A DNA stretch of 64,000 nucleotides from Caldisericota bacterium. Its GTDB lineage: Bacteria; Caldisericota; JANLFM01. Location: contig JANLFM010000003.1 of NCBI GenBank assembly GCA_024655865.1, positions 1 to 64,000 on the forward strand, written 5' to 3'. The translations under genes were made by a program, and so were the position numbers. The notes under the pieces are model-generated. The model was not told the origin of the DNA and did no database searches. It saw only the letters and a program-made list of their open reading frames with translations. Positions 1-7,633 of this stretch are shown piece by piece (position 1 is the first letter of the stretch; each line of letters starts with the position of its first letter).

Positions 1-1
1 C

Positions 2-175
2 TCTTCATTAAACTTCCAAACACCTTTCTCCTATCTTAAAGCTCAGCTTCCAGAGGTTAAGGATGGGATAAGGTATGTTATTCCTATCATCTTGGATAAG
101 GTAGTGGTAAAGTTAGGTCCTTGGAGTGGATACCATGTCTTGGCGCAGCACCAAGAAAAAGTGGACGGTTTTTAA
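2..175 (+). CDS. C-terminal end of an unidentified protein, possibly a transposase
   Basis: An open frame runs in from the left edge and stops with TAA at 173-175, giving 57 residues of C-terminus. It begins SSLNFQTPFSYLK, which resembles the end of the integrase-core fold in IS3/IS481-type DDE transposases, where a RPHxSLxxxTPxEYL motif closes the catalytic domain. The rest has no motif I recognise. The conserved catalytic residues would lie upstream, outside the window, so the call rests on one short motif. It could equally be a host gene. Confidence 0.4.
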   Translation, partial: SSLNFQTPFSYLKAQLPEVKDGIRYVIPIILDKVVVKLGPWSGYHVLAQHQEKVDGF

Positions 176-210
176 GGCAAGTTTTACAAAGTCTTAAATT
201 AAAGAACGAG

Positions 211-553
211 AGCAGGCCTATAAGCCGAATTCTGTCCCTTTCCTGAGAAAGGGTGCGGCCATCTCTCTAGGGAGCAGGTTACCCTGCTCCTCAAGCGATC
301 TACCCGAAGGCCAAAGGAGCGGGCCACTCTATCCTTCCTATTCGATCTTGCTCCGGGTGGGGTTTGCCAAGCCAGCTGGTCACCCAGTTGCTGGTGAGCT
401 CTTACCTCACCTTTTCACCTTCGCGGAAAAACCGCTGTGTGTTTTCTGTGGCACTTTCCTTGAGGTCGCCCTCACTGGGTGTTACCCAGCACCCTGCCCT
501 GTGGAGTTCGGACTTTCCTCGGGGATGACCCCGCGGCCGCACGGCCTACTCTC
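211..553 (-). ncRNA. rnpB: RNase P RNA (bacterial type)
   Basis: The catalytic RNA of RNase P, which removes 5' leaders from pre-tRNAs. On the minus strand the sequence contains the hallmark GAGGAAAGTCCGAACTCC block followed by the ACAGGGCAGGGTGCTGGGTAAC segment (plus strand about 485-525), and near the 3' end the ACAGAATTCGGCTTATAGG block (about 216-236). The ends pair as helix P1: AGTAGGCC near 545-552 with GGCCTGCT at 211-218. Length is about 340 nt, normal for the family. Short open frames that cross it on either strand are not genes. The exact 3' end is an estimate from P1 pairing, and no clear terminator follows. Confidence 0.96.
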
Positions 554-564
554 GTAACTATATA

Positions 565-593
565 ATAATATAAAAAGCTCACTATTGTAACAA
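565..593 (-). promoter_or_regulatory. sigma70-type promoter of rnpB
   Basis: On the minus strand TTGTTA (588-593) is followed after exactly 17 bases by TATTAT (565-570). Transcription would begin near 558, a few bases before the P1 helix of RNase P RNA. Confidence 0.75.
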
Positions 594-682
594 GCAAGGT
601 CCAAAGTGATCGGCGAAATCGCAGGAGTCAATCGCCCTAAGATAGGATTCATCAAGAACGCAAGAATTATATAGGAAAAAAT

Positions 683-710
683 TTGACAAACCGACAAATC
701 CTGGTGTAAT
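683..710 (+). promoter_or_regulatory. sigma70-type promoter of the NlpC/P60 gene
   Basis: TTGACA at 683-688, a 16-base spacer and TGTAAT at 705-710. The start of transcription would lie near 717, so an in-frame TTG at 711 falls too far upstream to be used. This supports the TTG at 744 as the translation start. Confidence 0.7.
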
Positions 711-743
711 TTGGGGCCTGTGGCAAAGGAAGGAGGGAAAATT

Positions 744-1871
744 TTGAAAAAGTTTGCTGCTATTTTTTTTGCTCTCGCGCTAATATTGCTTTTCCCCTTC
801 ACCGCCGAGGCTTTTAGCCACAAGGTTACGGTTGACGGGCTTCGTCTGCGTTCCGGTCCCGGAACATCCTACGAGGTAATTTCTACACTATATGAGGGAG
901 AAGAACTGGACGTTCTGGAGAAACAGGAAGGTTGGGCCAAAGTAAGAGTTGGTGACCTGGAAGGTTGGGTCTACACAGAGTATTTAACATGCCTGAAACA
1001 ATTGGCAGTAGATGCAGAGTTTTTGCGCTTAAGGTCAGAGCCCAGCCTAGATGCCGAGGTTATTGATCAGGCTCCTTACGGGACTATCCTTTCCGTTCTG
1101 GAAGAGCGGGAGGACTGGTGCAAGGTTCTTTATCATGATCAAGTAGGGTGGATGAAAAGCGAGTTTCTCGTAGACCCGGGGCGAATCGACTCCTCCCTTT
1201 TAAGCGTAGAGGAAACCCCACCTACTGCCATTAAGGTAGTAACTGTGGATTCCCTCAACGTACGCACTGGTCCCGGAACAGATTTTGAGAAAATTGGAAC
1301 TCTGAGCGGAGGGACCCTGGTTACCGTCCTCAAGGAGGATGGCCAGTGGTCCATGATCGAGTTTGAGGGAGGGAAGGCCTGGGTCTTCAATGAATATCTT
1401 TCCAACACTGACGCACAGTCTTTGATTCAAGCCCTGGGTGGGCCAGAAGTCATCGGGAACACCCCCCAGGTACCAGCCGCTTCTTCTCAGGAATCCACAA
1501 GCGGTTCTCTTGTGATTCAAATAGCGGAAAAATACCTCGGCGTTCCTTATGCCTGGGGCGGAGCGTCCCCCGAAGAGGGTTTCGATTGCGCCGGCTTCGT
1601 GAAATATGTTTTTGGAGAACTGGGAATTTCCTTGCCCCATGGTGCAGAGGCCATTTCTAATTACGGCGTTCCGGTAGCATTTGAGGATCTCCGCCCTGGA
1701 GATGTAATTTTCTTCCAGAACACCTATCGGTACGGAGTTTCCCACTTAGGAATATGGGTGGGGAATAACATGTTTATTCATGCACCTGAGCCAGGATCCG
1801 TGGTCTCCTACGAGGAATTGAAAGGGTTTTACTTGTCTCATTATTGGGGAGCGCGACGCCTAATACCTTAA
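744..1871 (+). CDS. Secreted SH3b-NlpC/P60 peptidoglycan hydrolase
   Basis: A cell wall endopeptidase acting outside the membrane, most likely cutting gamma-D-Glu-diamino acid bonds as known for NlpC/P60 enzymes. I place the start at TTG 744 because GGAGGG sits 6 bases upstream and the promoter at 683-710 excludes the longer frame. The 375-residue product begins with a signal peptide (two Lys, hydrophobic core, cut near AEA-F). Three bacterial SH3 repeats follow, each with the pattern LRxRxGPGTxYE/LNVRTGPGTDFE and a Trp-Val segment, then a linker and the C-terminal NlpC/P60 domain. The catalytic Cys is in GFDCAGFV, the His in VSHLGIWV and a third polar residue in MFIHAP. The unit is single-gene: its own promoter lies upstream and a terminator downstream. 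Confidence 0.93.
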   Translation: MKKFAAIFFALALILLFPFTAEAFSHKVTVDGLRLRSGPGTSYEVISTLYEGEELDVLEKQEGWAKVRVGDLEGWVYTEYLTCLKQLAVDAEFLRLRSEPSLDAEVIDQAPYGTILSVLEEREDWCKVLYHDQVGWMKSEFLVDPGRIDSSLLSVEETPPTAIKVVTVDSLNVRTGPGTDFEKIGTLSGGTLVTVLKEDGQWSMIEFEGGKAWVFNEYLSNTDAQSLIQALGGPEVIGNTPQVPAASSQESTSGSLVIQIAEKYLGVPYAWGGASPEEGFDCAGFVKYVFGELGISLPHGAEAISNYGVPVAFEDLRPGDVIFFQNTYRYGVSHLGIWVGNNMFIHAPEPGSVVSYEELKGFYLSHYWGARRLIP

Positions 1872-1903
1872 CAATTGTCAAGAATTTCCTGGTTGCTGCC
1901 TCT

Positions 1904-1955
1904 AACTGATCCCTGGAATGACCTTAAATTGGCTTCCCGGGGATCAGTTATTTTT
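1904..1955 (+). terminator. Intrinsic terminator after the NlpC/P60 gene
   Basis: AACTGATCCC (1904-1913) pairs perfectly with GGGATCAGTT (1940-1949) and is followed by ATTTTT. The loop is long (26 bases), so efficiency is uncertain. Confidence 0.65.
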
Positions 1956-2007
1956 GGCACATAAGTTGCTGAACAAATTGTTAAAAAATGACGTCTAAAA
2001 GAAAAGA

Positions 2008-2619
2008 ATGGATAAAACAATTTTCCTGATATTTTTGTTGATCCTGGCAATTCTCCTTTTCCCATTAGGAGGTTCAGTGGAGGTTTTCTCCTCAGATGCT
2101 CCCCAGAATTTGTCCTGCGACTTTCTCTCCCCGTTGGTTTCTTCCCTGGATCTCGCCAAAGAGCTGGGGGGCCAGTACCTCAATAAAATTTCTGGTAATC
2201 TCAAGGAATTAAAATCGATCCTGCTTATAAATCAGAAAAAGATCGTTGTCTCACTTTCCCAGCAGACCCTTTATCTTATGGAGGGGGACAAAATTGTAGC
2301 CCTCTTTCCTACACTGACTGGGGCCAGAGGCATGGGCACCCCTCCTGGCCACTATACGGTTCTCTCTAAATACCGCTCAGTAACAATGGAAGGGCAAATT
2401 GGCACCCCCCTCGAATACAGGGTGGAGAATGTACCGTGGGTATTATTTTTCATTGATCGTACTTACGCCATTCACGGCAACTACTGGAAACCTCTGAATT
2501 TTTTCGGTAAAGACCCCTCTTTTACTGGCAGTCATGGATGCGTGGGACTCACTCCTGAAGACGCTAAAAAGGTCTACGATTGGGCTGAAGTGGGAACAGA
2601 GATCATTATCCAGGAATAG
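2008..2619 (+). CDS. L,D-transpeptidase (YkuD domain), membrane anchored
   Basis: An enzyme that forms 3-3 cross-links in peptidoglycan or attaches proteins to it. The 203-residue product has an N-terminal hydrophobic segment (residues 4-21) serving as an anchor or signal, about 50 residues of linker, and a YkuD domain from about residue 76 to the end. Seen in the domain are the KxxxSLxxQTLYLMEG opening, a TPPGHYTV strand, the catalytic-site His in YAIHGNYW and the nucleophile Cys in TGSHGCVGL (about 177). The ribosome binding site before ATG 2008 is weak (AAAAGAAAAG). With the neighbouring hydrolase it suggests local cell wall functions, though a terminator separates the two. Confidence 0.93.
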   Translation: MDKTIFLIFLLILAILLFPLGGSVEVFSSDAPQNLSCDFLSPLVSSLDLAKELGGQYLNKISGNLKELKSILLINQKKIVVSLSQQTLYLMEGDKIVALFPTLTGARGMGTPPGHYTVLSKYRSVTMEGQIGTPLEYRVENVPWVLFFIDRTYAIHGNYWKPLNFFGKDPSFTGSHGCVGLTPEDAKKVYDWAEVGTEIIIQE

Positions 2620-2712
2620 ACCTTCCAGCACTACTGGAATCAGAAAGTTCAGCTTTTTTAGCCCTTTTTTATTCTCCAATATTAACTTTTTTAAAAATCT
2701 TTGCCCAAACTC

Positions 2713-2740
2713 TTGATTTAATGAGATTTTCTTGTATAAT
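2713..2740 (+). promoter_or_regulatory. sigma70-type promoter of the HU gene
   Basis: TTGATT (2713-2718), 16 bases, then a consensus TATAAT (2735-2740). Predicted transcription start is near 2747, leaving a leader of about 73 bases that holds the small hairpin GGAAACCTTATGTTTCC and ends in a strong GAGGAGGTG ribosome binding site. Confidence 0.8.
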
Positions 2741-2819
2741 ACGTCCTGGAAACCTTATGTTTCCGAGAAAATTTTGCCTGAGAAACGAAAAAACAAGGGC
2801 AAATGAGGAGGTGTAACAG

Positions 2820-3092
2820 ATGAATAAGCAGGAGTTCGTGGACAAGTTCGCAAAGGATCTGGGGACGACCAAGAAGTTTGCCGAGCAGGCAGTGAACGCT
2901 TTTTGGGGCATCGTCGAGGAAGTCTTGAAGAAGGGTGGAAAGCTCCAATTCGTTAATGAGGGGACATTCTCTGTAGCAAAGAGAGCTGCCCGCAAAGGCG
3001 TAAACCCCAGGACTGGAAAACCCATCACCATCCCTGCCAAAAAGGTCGTTAAATTTACCCCGGGAAAGAAACTAAAAGAAGCCGTCAAGTAA
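2820..3092 (+). CDS. hup: HU-family nucleoid DNA-binding protein
   Basis: A 90-residue histone-like protein that dimerises and bends DNA. It has the full HU fold: the N-terminal helical pair (MNKQEFVDKFAKDLGTTKK), the GTFSVAKRAARKGVNPRTGKPITIPAKKVVKFTPGK arm region with the conserved GxNPxTGxxI/IPA motif and Pro at the tip, and the final short helix KLKEAVK. Length is typical. Start ATG 2820 follows GAGGAGGTG. It is a single-gene unit bounded by a consensus promoter and a strong terminator, in keeping with high constant expression. I cannot separate HU from IHF subunits beyond noting that homodimeric HU is the usual state in bacteria with one such gene. Confidence 0.96.
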   Translation: MNKQEFVDKFAKDLGTTKKFAEQAVNAFWGIVEEVLKKGGKLQFVNEGTFSVAKRAARKGVNPRTGKPITIPAKKVVKFTPGKKLKEAVK

Positions 3093-3112
3093 ACTCGCCA
3101 ACAACCTACGTC

Positions 3113-3149
3113 AAGCAAAAGGGCACCTTGCGGTGCCCTTTTGCTTTTC
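3113..3149 (+). terminator. Intrinsic terminator after HU
   Basis: AAGCAAAAGGGCACC (3113-3127) pairs perfectly with GGTGCCCTTTTGCTT (3132-3146) around a TTGC loop, with a short T run closing the stem. Strong rho-independent terminator. Confidence 0.92.
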
Positions 3150-3167
3150 ATGGACTTTTTGTATAAT
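3139..3167 (+). promoter_or_regulatory. Probable promoter of the V/A-ATPase operon
   Basis: A consensus TATAAT lies at 3162-3167, 42 bases before the first ATPase gene. Possible -35 hexamers are TTTTGC (3139-3144, 17-base spacing) or TTGCTT (3141-3146, 15-base spacing); both are poor and overlap the HU terminator. The -10 is convincing, the -35 is not. Confidence 0.55.
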
Positions 3168-3208
3168 TTGCTTTAGTTAGTCTTAGCCTTTATCTTTTAA
3201 AGGAAACC

Positions 3209-3544
3209 ATGGGAACTATGGAAACAAGCTCTGATAGCCAGTTTTTAGAAAACCTGCGCTCAAAGGAGCAGGAGCTTCAGAAGGAACTTGAAGAAACTCG
3301 TAAGCAAGCCAAAGCTCTAATGGAAAGAGCTCAAGAGGAAGCGGGAGTGATTCGTTCTAATGCTCTTCAGGAGATCGAGTCCCTAAGGGAGAAAAAGGCT
3401 TCTGAGGTTGAGCAAATCCTGAAAGAGCTGGAAGAGGAAAGCTCCCGTAAAATTGAGGCCTCAAAAAGCAAGATTTCTTCGAGGGCGCAGGCAAACTTAG
3501 AGCGAGCAATAGAGTTTGTGCTAAAAGAGGTTTTGCCGAAGTAA
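3209..3544 (+). CDS. V/A-type ATPase peripheral stalk subunit G/H
   Basis: A 111-residue, almost entirely helical protein rich in Glu, Lys, Gln and Ala, with heptad-like spacing throughout (for example ELQKELEETRKQAKALMERA). This matches subunit G (also called H or NtpF/AhaH), which forms a right-handed coiled coil with subunit E in the outer stalk that links the catalytic head to the membrane part. Assignment depends on position as first gene before subunit I, since coiled coils have little sequence signature. A second ATG nine bases downstream (3218) is an alternative start; AAAGGAA precedes the first. Its stop is immediately followed by the next start. Confidence 0.8.
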   Translation: MGTMETSSDSQFLENLRSKEQELQKELEETRKQAKALMERAQEEAGVIRSNALQEIESLREKKASEVEQILKELEEESSRKIEASKSKISSRAQANLERAIEFVLKEVLPK

Positions 3545-5416
3545 ATGATCGTCCGGATGCGCAAGCTCTTGCTTTTCGGCAAAAAGGGGCTCTTGCCCTC
3601 TCTTCTGAATTTCCTGCAGGATGAAGGGTATTTTCAGGTCGAAAGTATTGAGGAAAACCATCTCTCGCAATATTCTGACACTTCAGAGCCCCAAGAGCTG
3701 GCTTTTCTTGAGAATCAGCTCACCAAGGTGAACTCCCTGATTAGTGCTCTGGGGAAATTTCTCCCCACACCATCTTCAGGAAGTCCTCTACCCCTTGAGG
3801 AACTCGAGGATAAAATTTTCGAATTAAAAAATAAGATAACTGCAAGTGAAGAGGAACTGGCCTTTTTAAACTCCTACAAGAAAGCCATCGATTCCCTGCT
3901 TCCCCTTTTGAAAACCGTCGAGGAAAGCCAAAGGTTTTCTGCTTTAGGCCTGGTCTCATCACCCAGGAATCAAAGAGAGCTCTTTAAGCTCAGAGAAGAT
4001 CTAAATTCAGTTACCGGGGGGAATTTCCAGTTTCAAACTAAATTAGTGGATGAAGCCCTCCTGGTGGCGGTAGTTGTCTATTTGAGGCAAGACGAACAAA
4101 AGGTGAAAGCGGCTGTCTCTTTAAGTGGAATTAGCGAGCTTGTCCTTCCCTCGTTTGTACAGGGTTTATCCGCCAGGGAAGCTTTAATGAGAATCCAGAA
4201 GCGTCTATCAGAACTCCCTTCAGAAATCAAAAAGCTCAAAGAGCAATTAAATCAAATAGCTCAGGAGCAGGGTTATTTCCTTTTAAAGCGCAAGCATGAG
4301 CTTCAGGATGAAATTGAACGGAAGAAAGCACAATTTCTCGCTAAGTCCTCAAACTTCCTCTTTCTTCTGGCTGGTTGGGCTCCAGAAGACAGGGTCCCAC
4401 AATTGGAGAAAAAAATAGGGGAGAAGTTCGGGGATCAAATCATTCTGGAAAAATTGGAGCTTTCGGAAGAGGACATCCACAGAGCACCAGTTCTTTTAAA
4501 AAACAACAGGATATTTCGTCCTTTCCAATTGCTTTTAGGGATTTTCCGTCCTCCGCGCTACGATCGTATCGATCCTACTCCTCTTGTCGCAATCTTCTAT
4601 CCCCTGTTTTTCGGCCTGATCATCGGTGATATTGGTTACGGAATAGTGCTCCTTGCTCTGTTTTTGCTCGCTTTCTTCCGGAGTAAGAAGGAGACTTTCC
4701 GCTCAGTGGCCTTAATTGGAACCCTGTGCTCCGCCTGGACCATCATCTTTGGAGTCCTCTTCGGGGAATTTTTCGGAACCCTGGGCGAATCCTTTGGTAT
4801 CCACCCCATCCTGCTTGACCGCATGCACGACCTCACTCCCTTTCTGATCATTGCTCTCAGTCTAGGCGTCTTGCAGATTTTCCTGGGATTTTTCATCGAA
4901 GTTTACCTATCTTTCAAGAATCATGAGACAAAAGAGGGGTTAGAAGCCCTGTTCATGGTATTTTGGGTTTCTGGAGCCTTAATTCTTCTTTTTGCCATTG
5001 TGGGGCTGCTTCCCGGCTCAGTCAAGCAGATCTCCACCTATCTGGGATTAGCCCTTCTCTTAGGAGGGTGGGTGGGAATTATTGTAGTCAGAGGGCCGGT
5101 AATGGGCGTAATAGAGCCTCTTTCGGTGACGGGAAATATCCTCTCCTACGCCCGTTTGTTTGGTGTGGGGATATCCGCAGTTTATCTGGCTTTCGCCGCC
5201 AATACCATTGGGGGGCTCTTTTCCAATATCTTTATCGCCGTAATCATTACCTTTATTGCGCACGTCATTTTTTTCACCTTAGGAATTATCAGCCCTATTG
5301 TGCAATCAGCCAGGTTGCACTTTGTGGAGTTTTTCTCCAAATTTAAATATCATGAACATCCCGGAAGGGTGTACAAACCTTTAATAAAATCCGAAAGGAA
5401 AGGAGAACAAGCATGA
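3545..5416 (+). CDS. ntpI: V/A-type ATPase subunit I (membrane a subunit)
   Basis: The large stator subunit that carries the ion half-channels. At 623 residues it is of typical size. Residues about 1-330 form the cytosolic arm with several coiled-coil stretches (EELEDKIFELKNKITASEEELAFLNSY and a second near 220-260). The C-terminal half has about seven or eight membrane helices, opening with the family motif DPTPLVAIFYPLFFGLIIGDIGYG and containing EGLEALFMVFWVSG and the SYARLFGVGIS segment. That last segment contains the essential Arg facing the rotor (SYARL). The C-terminus ends FVEFFSKFKYHEHPGRVYKP, a family signature. ATG 3545 directly follows the previous TAA, so translation is coupled. 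Confidence 0.96.
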   Translation: MIVRMRKLLLFGKKGLLPSLLNFLQDEGYFQVESIEENHLSQYSDTSEPQELAFLENQLTKVNSLISALGKFLPTPSSGSPLPLEELEDKIFELKNKITASEEELAFLNSYKKAIDSLLPLLKTVEESQRFSALGLVSSPRNQRELFKLREDLNSVTGGNFQFQTKLVDEALLVAVVVYLRQDEQKVKAAVSLSGISELVLPSFVQGLSAREALMRIQKRLSELPSEIKKLKEQLNQIAQEQGYFLLKRKHELQDEIERKKAQFLAKSSNFLFLLAGWAPEDRVPQLEKKIGEKFGDQIILEKLELSEEDIHRAPVLLKNNRIFRPFQLLLGIFRPPRYDRIDPTPLVAIFYPLFFGLIIGDIGYGIVLLALFLLAFFRSKKETFRSVALIGTLCSAWTIIFGVLFGEFFGTLGESFGIHPILLDRMHDLTPFLIIALSLGVLQIFLGFFIEVYLSFKNHETKEGLEALFMVFWVSGALILLFAIVGLLPGSVKQISTYLGLALLLGGWVGIIVVRGPVMGVIEPLSVTGNILSYARLFGVGISAVYLAFAANTIGGLFSNIFIAVIITFIAHVIFFTLGIISPIVQSARLHFVEFFSKFKYHEHPGRVYKPLIKSERKGEQA

Positions 5417-5736
5417 AGAAGTTAATCCTGGGAATTCTACTAACAGCAGTCGTAGTACTTGTCCTCACCCTCCCCGTTTTTGCCGCACAGGGGGAACAGC
5501 CAGCAGCAACCGCTCAGCAGCCAGCAGTTAACTGGAAGGCCATCTCGGCTGCCGTAGCTGTCTCGGTTAGCGCTTTGGCCTCGGCCTGGGCTCAATCTAA
5601 AATTGGATCCGCAGCAGCAGGGGCATTAGCCGAGAAGCCGGAATTGGGAGGTATTTTTATCGTGCTTGAAGCCATTCCGGAAACCATGATTATTCTTGGT
5701 TTTGTAGTTGCGCTCCTGATCATGATCATGGCGTAA
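5413..5736 (+). CDS. ntpK: V/A-type ATPase subunit K (rotor ring c subunit)
   Basis: The ring subunit that binds the coupling ion. It is 107 residues: a hydrophobic N-terminal segment with a likely cleavage or bend after FAAQ, then a hydrophilic PAATAQQPA linker and one helical hairpin. Helix one has the small-residue-rich ALASAWAQSKIGSAAAGAL stretch; helix two carries the ion-binding Glu in AIPETMIILGFVVALLIMIM. Only one ion site per chain is present, unlike the duplicated four-helix NtpK of Enterococcus hirae. A polar Gln in helix one and the Glu-Thr pair in helix two are residues that coordinate Na+ in known sodium rings, so Na+ coupling is possible but unproven. ATG overlaps the upstream stop by four bases. 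Confidence 0.93.
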   Translation: MKKLILGILLTAVVVLVLTLPVFAAQGEQPAATAQQPAVNWKAISAAVAVSVSALASAWAQSKIGSAAAGALAEKPELGGIFIVLEAIPETMIILGFVVALLIMIMA

Positions 5737-6312
5737 ATGGAAAACCTCCTCAAGCTCCTTGTAAGCGAGGCAGAACAAGAGAAAAAAAGGATTCTGGAGG
5801 AAGCAGAATCCTATCGTCTGGGGTTAATCAAAAAGGCGCAGGAGGAAGCGGCCAGCCTCCGGGAACAAGCAGAGAGAGAAATCCAGTTGAAGGCCCACTC
5901 GGAAATCGAGAGGGCTAAAAGTGCTCTGGTGTTAAAGGAGCAGGCTGAGATTCTCAAAGCGAAGTCGCAATGGCTGGATAAGGTTTTCCAAGAAGCCAGA
6001 AACCGTTTAAGCTTGTTTCGCAATGACCCTAACTACCCTGCGATTCTCGAGTATTTGCTAAGCGAAGTTCTAAAAGAAAATGAGGAGCTGATACTAACCC
6101 TTAACCCTAAAGATGTAGAGATTGCGGAGCGAGTCAAAGCGAAAACGGGTACCGATTTTTCCATCTTTTCCGACGAAGCCGTGGACCCAGGGGTTCTGGC
6201 AAGTACTGCGGATGGGAGAATCAAGATTTTCAACACCCTTTCCGATCGCCTGGAAAGGGCCTGGCCGCACCTCGTGGTTGAGGTGGCCAGAATCCTGTGG
6301 GAGGAGAGTTGA
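5737..6312 (+). CDS. ntpE: V/A-type ATPase subunit E (peripheral stalk)
   Basis: A 191-residue stalk protein that pairs with subunit G and clamps the head through its C-terminal domain. The N-terminal half (residues 1-90) is a long charged helix (SEAEQEKKRILEEAESYRLGLIKKAQEEA), and the C-terminal half is globular with the pattern LNPKDVEIAERVK and an IFNTLSDRLERAWPHLVVEVARILW ending typical of NtpE/AhaE. The start ATG abuts the K subunit stop (TAA then ATG). The stop overlaps the TTG start of subunit C. Confidence 0.93.
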   Translation: MENLLKLLVSEAEQEKKRILEEAESYRLGLIKKAQEEAASLREQAEREIQLKAHSEIERAKSALVLKEQAEILKAKSQWLDKVFQEARNRLSLFRNDPNYPAILEYLLSEVLKENEELILTLNPKDVEIAERVKAKTGTDFSIFSDEAVDPGVLASTADGRIKIFNTLSDRLERAWPHLVVEVARILWEES

Positions 6313-7319
6313 GCGCAGACATCGGCTATATAAACGCCAGGTTAAAGGGAATGCATTCCCGCTTCCTTAAGGATAAGGATTGGGAAGAGCTCCTTAACGC
6401 CTATTCCCTTGAGGACCTCTTTTCCAGGCTGAAAAAAACCATCTATGGGGAGCAGGTTGAGGAGAGCCTGCAGGAGAAATCTGGCCTGGAGGCATTGGAT
6501 CACGCTCTCTCGCTTCACTGGATGCAGACCGTCCTGAAAGTTCAATCGTTTTTAAAAGGACCCTTGACCCTGGCACTAAACGCTTATTTCTGGAGGATTG
6601 ATCTGGCTAATTTGAAGGCTATACTGATCGCTTTAATTAAAGGGGTGGAAATGCCAGAGGCACCGCCCGTGGTGGGGACCCTGAACAGGTACCACTTAGA
6701 AGAGTTGGCCCGGTTAAAGGACTTAAAACAGATCAAAAATATGCTAGTAGCCTGGGGTCATCCTTTTAGGGAGCTTCTCTCAACTTTGCCAGAGGGAACT
6801 CTGGAGCCTAAAACGCTTGAGCTCTTTCTGGAAAAGGGCTTTTTCCAAATGATTAGGAAAAAGCTTAAGGGTCCCTTTTCCCTAAAAGCCTCAATCAGGA
6901 ATTACTGGAAAATGGAAGTGGATCTTTTAAACATCCGCAGCGCCCTTTTCCTGGAAAATTTACCTGACAGATCCAATCCCGAAAAGTTCTTCATTCCAGG
7001 AGGAAGGTTCATCGGGGTAACCGAGTTTGTGCGCCTCTCCAATAAAAACTTTAAGGAAACAACATGGCGGCGTATTGCTCGAATCGAGGATATGCGCATT
7101 CTTCAAAGTGTGAAGGGAATCGAGGACTTAGAAAGAATCATCCCCAGAAAACGCCTTGAAAATCTCAGACGACGTTACCGGGTCGATCCATTGGGCGCTG
7201 GAGTATTAATGGCCTTCCTTGAGGAGAAAGAATTCGAAATCACCAACATCAGGCTCATCGGAAGGTCAATTTATTACCAGATACCCCCAACAGAGGTGAA
7301 GGCTTACCTTGTTATATAG
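6309..7319 (+). CDS. ntpC: V/A-type ATPase subunit C (central stalk socket, d subunit)
   Basis: Forms the funnel between the central rotor and the c-ring. The family N-terminus, YINARLKGMHSRFL, appears a few residues from the start, which excludes the internal ATG at 6351. I favour TTG 6309, which overlaps the subunit E stop and follows GGGAGG at a short spacing; GTG 6297 would add four residues. The 336-residue product is all helical, with three repeated helical bundles in which motifs such as ALNAYFWRIDLANLKAIL and NYWKMEVDLLNIRSALF recur. These are the typical ExDLxNLKxIL elements of this family. Its end overlaps the subunit F start by 11 bases. Confidence 0.94.
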   Translation: MSADIGYINARLKGMHSRFLKDKDWEELLNAYSLEDLFSRLKKTIYGEQVEESLQEKSGLEALDHALSLHWMQTVLKVQSFLKGPLTLALNAYFWRIDLANLKAILIALIKGVEMPEAPPVVGTLNRYHLEELARLKDLKQIKNMLVAWGHPFRELLSTLPEGTLEPKTLELFLEKGFFQMIRKKLKGPFSLKASIRNYWKMEVDLLNIRSALFLENLPDRSNPEKFFIPGGRFIGVTEFVRLSNKNFKETTWRRIARIEDMRILQSVKGIEDLERIIPRKRLENLRRRYRVDPLGAGVLMAFLEEKEFEITNIRLIGRSIYYQIPPTEVKAYLVI

Positions 7320-7626
7320 GGTGTGTTTCATAACTGATACCGAGTTAGAGACGGGGTTCCGCCTGGGAGGCGCCGAAGTTTATAGTGTGAGGGATCAAAA
7401 GGAGCTCCTTCAGACATTCAGAGTGCTGATTGCTGACGAAAAGGTAGGGCTCATAGCGGTCCAGGAGAATTTCTTCCCGGAGCTCAAAAAGTCCTTCCAG
7501 AAAGAGCTGAAAAGCGGCTGGCCCTTGGTTATCCCATTTCCCTCTGCCGCAATACAGGAGGAGAAAAGGGATCATGTGGCCGAGATGATAAAAGAAGCAA
7601 TCGGGTATTATGTGAAACTGAGGTAA
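7309..7626 (+). CDS. ntpG: V/A-type ATPase subunit F
   Basis: A 105-residue central stalk subunit that binds subunit D and regulates rotation. It shows the family alpha/beta pattern: [23 protein letters not shown] at the N-terminus, then [14 protein letters not shown] and a hydrophobic strand WPLVIPFPS near the end. The start is TTG 7309 with GAGGTG ten bases upstream, in overlap with subunit C. This position between C and A is where NtpG/AhaF lies in other operons. Gene symbols differ between species for this subunit, so the symbol follows the Enterococcus nomenclature. Confidence 0.92.
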   Translation: MLYRVCFITDTELETGFRLGGAEVYSVRDQKELLQTFRVLIADEKVGLIAVQENFFPELKKSFQKELKSGWPLVIPFPSAAIQEEKRDHVAEMIKEAIGYYVKLR

Positions 7627-7633
7627 TGAAAAA

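Noticed and set aside
711-743. Upstream TTG (711) as start of the NlpC/P60 gene
   Set aside because: It overlaps the -10 region of the promoter and precedes the predicted transcription start; TTG 744 has the ribosome binding site.
348-823. Open frames on both strands at 348-557 and 482-823
   Set aside because: They cross the RNase P RNA and its promoter and show no protein family features.
2624-2665. Hairpin TTCCAG/CTGGAA after the L,D-transpeptidase as a terminator
   Set aside because: The stem has only six pairs and the T-rich stretch is about 15 bases further on, so it is not a convincing intrinsic terminator.
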